From: DATFWC01 sp045801465
GTDB taxonomy: Bacteria; Pseudomonadota; Alphaproteobacteria; Rhizobiales; Xanthobacteraceae
Assembly (NCBI GenBank): GCA_045801465.1
Contig: JBJMSU010000018.1
Location: 1 to 18,863 of the forward strand
DNA: 18,863 nucleotides
Reading direction: 5' to 3'
Below the pieces are notes generated by a model. The model ran no database searches. It had not been told where the DNA came from and saw only the letters and a program-made list of their open reading frames with translations. Made by a program: the position numbers and the translations under genes. This document shows positions 13,277 through 18,863 of this stretch, in pieces. Every line of letters starts with the position of its first letter. Positions within the stretch are counted from its first letter, which is position 1.

Positions 13277-14567
13277 GGCGACCGGTCGCCTGCGATAACT
13301 TCCGACCCGCGATGATCCATGCTCCGCTCGATCAGGACGCGCGCGACCTCGTCGGCATAAACTGTCGTGCCGTAGTCGGTGGGATGGAAATCGCCGGCAA
13401 AGAACCAGCGATAGAGCTCGGGGCGCCGCTCTTCGGAAAGCGCCCAGATCTGCCGCGGGTTTAATCCGGCGAGATCGGCGCGATCTTTCGGCCGCTTGCC
13501 TGCGAGCAACGCCTCCATGCGCGGCTGCATGGCGATGACGGAGAGTTCCGGAACGGCTCGCGCGAACTGCTGCGCGAGCCCCTCCCACTCGGGAATCGTC
13601 CAACCGGCAAGTTCCTGGAACATGGGGACGTGTAGGAACAGGATGCCGGGCGATGCGGCGAGCATCTCCTTCGCCGCCGCCGCGCTCGCCTGGATGGCCT
13701 CGGTGCGGCTAGCGAACTTGAAAGCGGGGTCGTGGGCAAGGTGCAGGCGGTGGTCGAGCGGCAGCTGCGTCTGCATGCCGAAATAGTATCCGGCGGTGGC
13801 GGCGAACAGCTCCGGATAGACGCGCAGCCAATCGATCTGGCGCAGAAAGTTTTCTTCGACATAGGCGCGAATATTGACGTTCCGGTCGGCGAGGCCGGTG
13901 GGCCGGTTGAGATATCGCAGGCGACGAAGGATATCATCGGCGATGAAATTGACGATGATCAGGTCCGGCTGGAACTCCATAACGTGATGGCGCACCATGG
14001 CGCCGAACTGGACCATTCCCATGCCATCGACGCCGAAATTGATGACGCGCGTGATGCGGCCGTCGACCGCCGCGCGCCATTGTGGGGCGGCGTTGAGCTG
14101 CTCTTCGACCAGCTCGGTCCAGCGCACGTTGTTGGTGATGTTGGCGGTGAACGAATCGCCAATGACGGCGATCCGATATTCGCCCGGCGGCTTGCGTTGC
14201 GGGTAGTCGAATCGCGAGACATGTCCGTGGCTGTTGGTGCGCCAGTGGCTGTACCATGGGGGGCCGCGCCGGCCCTCGAAGTTCGGCGTATAGCGGTAGC
14301 CGGTATGGGCATCATACATGAACTGGTCCTGCGCGGCAGGACCGGTCGATGGCTGTGCTGCCACTTCCGCGGACAGCCGATCGGAAAGCGTCCGATATTG
14401 ATAGGCGCGATACCCGATTTCCATGATGACGTAGGTTAAGACCGTGCTCGCGCAGACGAGCAGCGCTTCGCGCCAGTGATCGGTGAGCCATTTGCCGACC
14501 GCCGTCAGCGGACCGAACCCGAACACCCGGGCCGCGAAGCGGCGGAGCGCGGATCCGATCGTCTTCA

Positions 14568-14568
<1 letters not shown>
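13246..14568 (-). CDS. Membrane-anchored SGNH/GDSL hydrolase-like protein
   Basis: A 440-residue protein with a cytoplasmic N-terminus, one transmembrane helix (about 34-51) and a periplasmic domain. The catalytic pattern of the SGNH family is visible: RIAVIGDSFTANI (nucleophile S139), VINFGVDGMG (block II Gly near 179), IIVNFIADD (block III Asn207), and GDFHPTDYG near 392-400 (D393 and H395), followed by the usual YADEVARVLIE helix. Such proteins are often esterases or acyl transfer partners acting on envelope polysaccharides; no polysaccharide genes lie nearby. Its ATG overlaps the apt stop codon by one base (TGATG), so translation is likely coupled. The C-terminal tail (about 25 residues, charged) overlaps the Nudix gene in antisense. 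The precise substrate is unknown. Confidence 0.8.
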
Positions 14569-15116
<548 letters not shown>

Positions 15117-15210
15117 GGCTTTCTCACGTCGAGCGACTTAAGCGGATTGTATTGCAAACAAGCGTACTCTGGCCAACGATTGCGTCGGCTGCAACCGGGG
15201 AGACCACATC

Positions 15211-15420
15211 ATGACGACCGAGCCGATCCTTGCTCCGTCGCAGCGCATCGTCATCAGCGACATCGACATCCCGTTCTGGCGACTCGTCGCCATCCTGATC
15301 AAATGGGCGCTCGCTGCGATCCCGGCCGCCATCGTGGTGACGCTCATCATGATGGTCGCCATGGGCATGCTCGGCATGCTGTTCGGCATGAGCTGGCTGA
15401 TGATGTTCCGCCCGACGTGA
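15211..15420 (+). CDS. Small membrane protein between mtnP and apt
   Basis: A 69-residue protein starting MTTEPILAPSQRIVISDIDI, with a polar N-terminus and a long hydrophobic stretch from about 22 to 66, very rich in Met, Leu and Ala (likely two helices, about 22-43 and 44-64), ending MMFRPT. GGGGAG lies about ten bases upstream of the ATG. It is on the strand opposite to both mtnP and apt, ending only 15 bp from the mtnP stop and starting 94 bp from the apt start. The sharp hydrophobic design and clean fit to the gap support a real gene. Its function is unknown. Confidence 0.7.
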   Translation: MTTEPILAPSQRIVISDIDIPFWRLVAILIKWALAAIPAAIVVTLIMMVAMGMLGMLFGMSWLMMFRPT

Positions 15421-15435
15421 CGGGTTGCGATATAG

Positions 15436-16311
15436 CTAGCTCTTGAGCACGCGGCCGGCGACCGCATCGAGCTTTCGCAGCAGCGCCGGGTCGCGCGCCT
15501 CCGGCGCCGTGATGATGGCGGTGTCGAGCGCGCGGTCGGAGCCGATCGGGCAGGGCTCGTGCTCGCGAGGGAAATCGCGTGCCAGGCGCGCTACCAGCCG
15601 CTTCGCCTTCTCGGCGTTGGCCATCAGCACCTTGATGATGTCCTGCACCGTGACGGCATCGTGGTCGGGATGCCAGCAATCGAAGTCGGTGACCATCGCG
15701 ATGGTGGCGTAGCAGATCTCCGCCTCGCGGGCGAGCTTCGCCTCCGGCATGTTGGTCATGCCGATGACCGAATAGCCGAGCCCCTTGTAGGTGAGGCTCT
15801 CGGACAGCGTGGAGAACTGCGGCCCCTCCATGCAGATATACGTGCCGTCGCGCACGATCTCGAGTCCTTCCGCCATCGCGGCCTGAGCGATGTGGATGCG
15901 CAAGCGCGGCGACACCGGATGCGCCATGGACACGTGCGCCACGCAGCCCTTGCCGAAGAACGAGCTCTCGCGCTTGTGCGTGCGGTCGACGAACTGGTCG
16001 ATGAGCACGAATGTGCCGGGCGGCAACTCCTCCTTGAACGAGCCGCAGGCGGAGAGCGAGACGAGATCGGTGACTCCGGCGCGCTTGAGCACGTCGATAT
16101 TGGCGCGGTAGTTGATGTCGGACGGAGAAAGGCGATGGCCCGTATCGTGGCGCGTGAGGAAGACGACCGGGAGGCCGGCGATCTCGCCGATCCGCAGCGC
16201 CGCCGACGGCTCACCCCACGGGCTTTCGATCCGCTGCTCGCGCACGTTCTCAAGTCCCGGCAGATCGTAGATGCCGGACCCGCCGATGATGCCGAGTACT
16301 GTCTTGGTCAT
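15436..16311 (-). CDS. mtnP: S-methyl-5'-thioadenosine phosphorylase
   Basis: A 291-residue cytoplasmic enzyme of the MTAP/PNP family, splitting methylthioadenosine into adenine and 5-methylthioribose 1-phosphate. Motifs: GIIGGSGIYDL (8-17, phosphate-binding loop), LTRHDTGHRLSPSDINYRAN (52-71), the LSACGSFKEELPPG region (86-99), ICMEGPQFSTLSES (159-172, nucleoside site), GMTNMPEAKLAREAEICYAT (184-203), and DFDCWH (209-214), where the Asp residues favour 6-aminopurines and so adenine over guanine or hypoxanthine substrates. The start at 16311 gives the family N-terminus directly; no good Shine-Dalgarno is visible, and repeat sequence begins about eight bases upstream. Together with apt it forms the adenine-recovery part of methionine/polyamine by-product salvage. 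Confidence 0.96.
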   Translation of the reverse strand: MTKTVLGIIGGSGIYDLPGLENVREQRIESPWGEPSAALRIGEIAGLPVVFLTRHDTGHRLSPSDINYRANIDVLKRAGVTDLVSLSACGSFKEELPPGTFVLIDQFVDRTHKRESSFFGKGCVAHVSMAHPVSPRLRIHIAQAAMAEGLEIVRDGTYICMEGPQFSTLSESLTYKGLGYSVIGMTNMPEAKLAREAEICYATIAMVTDFDCWHPDHDAVTVQDIIKVLMANAEKAKRLVARLARDFPREHEPCPIGSDRALDTAIITAPEARDPALLRKLDAVAGRVLKS

Positions 16312-16318
16312 GGAAACT

Positions 16319-16423
16319 GGCGGATAGCGAATGGCGAGTGGCGAATAGCGGGGCGTGGCGAATGGTGAGTGGCGAATGGCGAATGGCGGTATGGCAACTC
16401 TTTAACTATTCGCCATTCGCCTA
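16319..16423. repeat. GCGAATGGC-type repeat with inverted arm, copy 2
   Basis: A tandem run of variants of gcgaatg/gcgagtg/gcgaatag fills 16319-16388, and the inverse ctattcgccattcgccta lies at 16406-16423. The short arm abuts the fbcH stop codon (16426-16424), and the long arm ends about eight bases from the mtnP start. The unit and the inverted layout match the element at 11559-11643. Confidence 0.75.
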
Positions 16424-18535
16424 TCACGGCTTTCCTTCCACCGGCACCTGGCCGCGCGCAGCCTCGGTCGGCGCCTCGACCTCGTGCCACACCTTCTTCT
16501 TGGTGAAGTACATGAGCAAGGCGAAGACGAAGAGGAACGCCATGACCTGGAAGCCGATGCGCTTGCGCGCTTCGAGGTGCGGCTCGGCCGTCCACATCAG
16601 GAACGCGGCGACGTCTTTGGCATATTGCGCCACGGTCTGCGGCGAGCCATCGGTATATTCGACGCGGCCGTCGGTGAGCGGCGGCGGCATCGCGATGGTA
16701 TGGCCCGGGAAGTACTTGTTGTAATAGGCGCCCGCCGGCACGGTAACGCCGGGCGGCGGCTTCTCCTCGTAGCCCTGCAGCAGCGCCGTGATGTAGTCGA
16801 CGCCGTGCTCCTGATACATGCCGCCCGGCACCGGCAGGGCGTCGATGATGAACCAGGGGAAACCGCGCTCGTAGGTGCGCGCCTTGGCGATCACCGATTG
16901 ATCGACCGGATACCCGCCGTAGCGGGCGCGCGCCGCCTGCTCGTTGGGAAAGGGCGCCGGGAAGCGATCGGCCAGCCGCCCCGGACGCTCGAACATCTCG
17001 CCCTGGTCGTTGGGGCCGTCCGGGATCTTGTATTCCGCCGCGATGGCGGCGGCCTGCGCGGGAGCGAGCTCCGGGCCGCCGGGCTCGGCCAGGTTGCGAA
17101 ACGCCACCATGCTGAGGCCGTGACAGGTGTTGCAGACCTCGCGGTAGACCTTGAGACCGCGCTGCAGCTGGCCGCGATCGTAATGCCCGAACGGGCCGGC
17201 GAACGACCATTTCTGCCGCTGCGGCAGCGGCTGCTCTTCTGCAGCGGCGGCCGGGCTGATGCCGGCCGCGGCCACGAGTACGACGGCGAGCACGAGCGCC
17301 GCGACCCCCGCTTTGGCGTTGCGCAATACCGTTTCCGAGATCGACTTCGGCACCGGCTTCGGCGTCTCGACGATGCCGAGCACCGGCAGGATGATCAGGA
17401 AGTGAATGAAGTAATAGGCGGTGAGAAGGCGCGCGGCCCAGACGTAGCCGCCTTCGGGCGGCTTGGAGCCGAGATAGCCGAGCCCGATGAAGGCGACGAC
17501 CAGGATCCAGAAGAACTGCCGATAGAGCGGCCGGTAGGTCGCCGAGCGCACGCGCGAGGTGTCGAGCCAGGGCACGAACGCCAGGATCACGATCGAGGCC
17601 AGGAGCGCGATGACGCCGATCAGCTTGTTCGGGATCGCGCGCAGGATCGCGTAGAACGGCAGGTAGTACCATTCGGGGACGATATGCATCGGCGTGACCG
17701 ACGGATTGGCCGGAATGTAGTTGTCGGAATGGCCGAGATAGTTCGGCACGTAGAACACGAACCAGGCAAACAGGATCAAGAACACCACCATCAGGAAGCC
17801 GTCCTTGATGGTGGCGTAAGGCGTGAACGCGACGGTATCCTTCTCGGATTTCGGCTCGACGCCGGTGGGATTGTTCTGACCGACCACGTGCAGCGCCCAG
17901 ATGTGCAGCACGACGACGCCGGCGATGACGAACGGCAACAGGTAGTGCAGGGAGTAGAAGCGGTTGAGGGTCGGATTGCCGACCGCGTAGCCGCCCCACA
18001 GCCACGTCACGACGGATTCGCCGATGCCGGGGATCGCCGAGAACAGGTTGGTGATGACGGTGGCGGCCCAGAAGCTCATCTGACCCCAGGGCAGGACGTA
18101 GCCCATGAAGCCGGTGGCGATCATCAACAGGAACAGGATGACGCCGAGGATCCACAACACCTCGCGTGGCTCCTTGTAGGAGCCGTAATAGAGCCCGCGC
18201 GCCATGTGGATATAGACCGCCAGGAAGAACATCGAGGCGCCGTTCGAGTGCATGTAGCGCAACAGCCAGCCGTAATTGACATCGCGCATGATGGTTTCGA
18301 CGGAATTGAACGCGTGGTCGACATGCGGGGTGAAGTGCATGGCGAGCACGATGCCGGTGACGATCTGCACGGCGAACATCAAGGTCAGGATGCCGCCGAA
18401 CGTCCACCAGTAGTTCAGGTTGCGCGGTACCGGATAAGCCACGAACGAGGAATGGATCAGACCCGCGATCGGCAGGCGGCGCTCCATCCATTTCATGAAG
18501 GCGTTCCGCGGCTGGTAGGTCGAGTGTCCGCTCAT
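16424..18535 (-). CDS. fbcH: Fused cytochrome b/cytochrome c1 of the bc1 complex
   Basis: A 703-residue polyprotein. Residues 1-400 are cytochrome b, with heme ligands H96 (YMHSNG), H110 (VYIHMARG), H197 (SLHYLLPF) and H211 (VLHIWALH) and the Qo-site PEWY at 287-290. A hydrophobic linker (about 410-432, ending GISPAAAA) acts as an internal signal sequence, with probable cleavage before EEQPLPQ. Residues 433-703 are cytochrome c1: CNTCH at 468-472 binds heme c, M616 in IAMPPPL is the likely sixth ligand, and a C-terminal anchor lies at about 660-678. In Bradyrhizobium the same fused precursor is cut into two subunits. It is 34 bp downstream of petA, with AAGG before the start. The complex passes electrons from quinol to cytochrome c and pumps protons at the inner membrane. 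Confidence 0.97.
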   Translation of the reverse strand: MSGHSTYQPRNAFMKWMERRLPIAGLIHSSFVAYPVPRNLNYWWTFGGILTLMFAVQIVTGIVLAMHFTPHVDHAFNSVETIMRDVNYGWLLRYMHSNGASMFFLAVYIHMARGLYYGSYKEPREVLWILGVILFLLMIATGFMGYVLPWGQMSFWAATVITNLFSAIPGIGESVVTWLWGGYAVGNPTLNRFYSLHYLLPFVIAGVVVLHIWALHVVGQNNPTGVEPKSEKDTVAFTPYATIKDGFLMVVFLILFAWFVFYVPNYLGHSDNYIPANPSVTPMHIVPEWYYLPFYAILRAIPNKLIGVIALLASIVILAFVPWLDTSRVRSATYRPLYRQFFWILVVAFIGLGYLGSKPPEGGYVWAARLLTAYYFIHFLIILPVLGIVETPKPVPKSISETVLRNAKAGVAALVLAVVLVAAAGISPAAAAEEQPLPQRQKWSFAGPFGHYDRGQLQRGLKVYREVCNTCHGLSMVAFRNLAEPGGPELAPAQAAAIAAEYKIPDGPNDQGEMFERPGRLADRFPAPFPNEQAARARYGGYPVDQSVIAKARTYERGFPWFIIDALPVPGGMYQEHGVDYITALLQGYEEKPPPGVTVPAGAYYNKYFPGHTIAMPPPLTDGRVEYTDGSPQTVAQYAKDVAAFLMWTAEPHLEARKRIGFQVMAFLFVFALLMYFTKKKVWHEVEAPTEAARGQVPVEGKP

Positions 18536-18569
18536 GGGGAAACCTTAAAAGGGTGTCGTTCGCGGCGGG

Positions 18570-18863
18570 TCAGCCGATGCGGATCTTGGTGTCGGTGAGG
18601 AATTCGTAAGGCGGCACCGCGAGGTTGGCTGGCGCCGGACCGCGGCGGATGCGGCCCGAGCTGTCGTATTGCGAGCCGTGGCACGGACAGAAGTAGCCGT
18701 CAAAATCGCCCTGATGGGCGAGCGGGATGCAGCCGAGATGGGTGCAGATGCCGATCAGCACCTGCCACTGGTCCTTGCCGGGCTTCACGCGCGCGCTGTC
18801 GGGCTGCGGATCGGGCAGACTCGCCAGATTGACGGTCTGGGCTTCTTCAATCTCTTTCTTGGT
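18570..18863 (-). CDS. petA: Rieske iron-sulfur protein of the bc1 complex, C-terminal 97 residues (partial)
   Basis: The frame is open to the window edge, so the N-terminal membrane anchor lies outside. The visible part begins TKKEIEEAQTVNLASL and contains both [2Fe-2S] cluster boxes, CTHLGC and CPCHGSQYD, which supply two Cys and two His ligands and a disulfide. The following GRIRRGPAPANLAVPPYEF is the normal family continuation, ending TKIRIG. It carries electrons from quinol to cytochrome c1. It is first in the pair with fbcH, and the short spacing indicates one transcript. Confidence 0.97.
   Translation of the reverse strand, partial: TKKEIEEAQTVNLASLPDPQPDSARVKPGKDQWQVLIGICTHLGCIPLAHQGDFDGYFCPCHGSQYDSSGRIRRGPAPANLAVPPYEFLTDTKIRIG

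Noticed and set aside
16484..18598. 704-codon plus-strand frame opposite fbcH
   Set aside because: A high-GC shadow frame. The minus strand encodes an unmistakable cytochrome b/c1 with all heme ligands.

Overview
This is a GC-rich chromosomal segment, most likely from an alphaproteobacterium of the order Hyphomicrobiales (Rhizobiales), in or near the Bradyrhizobium/Xanthobacteraceae group. The strongest pointers are a fused cytochrome b/cytochrome c1 gene (fbcH type, as in Bradyrhizobium and Rhodopseudomonas) behind a Rieske protein gene, a membrane-bound ferritin/VIT protein of the MbfA type, and many short palindromic intergenic repeats. The assignment is an inference from gene content, not from a database search.

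Layout. 1-224 (minus): start of a Tat-exported FMN-dependent alpha-hydroxy-acid dehydrogenase that looks broken by an internal deletion. 435-1886 (plus): exported LVIVD-type beta-propeller protein. 2068-3468 (minus): an MTHFR-like protein followed by a YCII-family protein, with a palindromic repeat filling the gap between them. 3492-4904 (minus): a large protein with a putative helix-turn-helix start and a Rossmann methyltransferase core. 5223-6308: a small membrane protein and a divergent hydroxypyruvate isomerase-like enzyme. 6426-6635: a small cationic protein with a very strong ribosome binding site. 6749-10445: a sulfonate/nitrate/taurine-type ABC importer split into a minus-strand ATPase-permease pair and a divergent plus-strand binding protein, followed by a C-terminally anchored membrane protein of unknown role. 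10590-12598 (minus): MbfA followed by a metallophosphoesterase. 12794-16311: Nudix hydrolase (plus), an SGNH-hydrolase-like membrane protein, apt, a small membrane protein (plus) and mtnP. 16424-18863 (minus): fbcH and the 3' part of petA.

How the genes work together. MtnP and Apt are consecutive steps of methylthioadenosine salvage (MTA to adenine, adenine to AMP). PetA and FbcH supply all three catalytic subunits of the cytochrome bc1 complex. The ATPase, permease and binding protein should form one importer of unknown substrate. MbfA is expected to protect against excess iron and may be under Irr-type control, because an imperfect Irr-like box lies just upstream.

What stands out is the repeat content. 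At least six kinds of palindromic or inverted intergenic element occur in less than 19 kb. One pair of arms shows compensatory base changes, one family abuts the stop codons of two unrelated genes, and one element supplies the last 20 codons of a gene. I found no convincing new defence, mobile or biosynthetic system. The genes that look least described are the HTH-methyltransferase fusion, the small cationic protein and the membrane protein downstream of the ABC binding protein.
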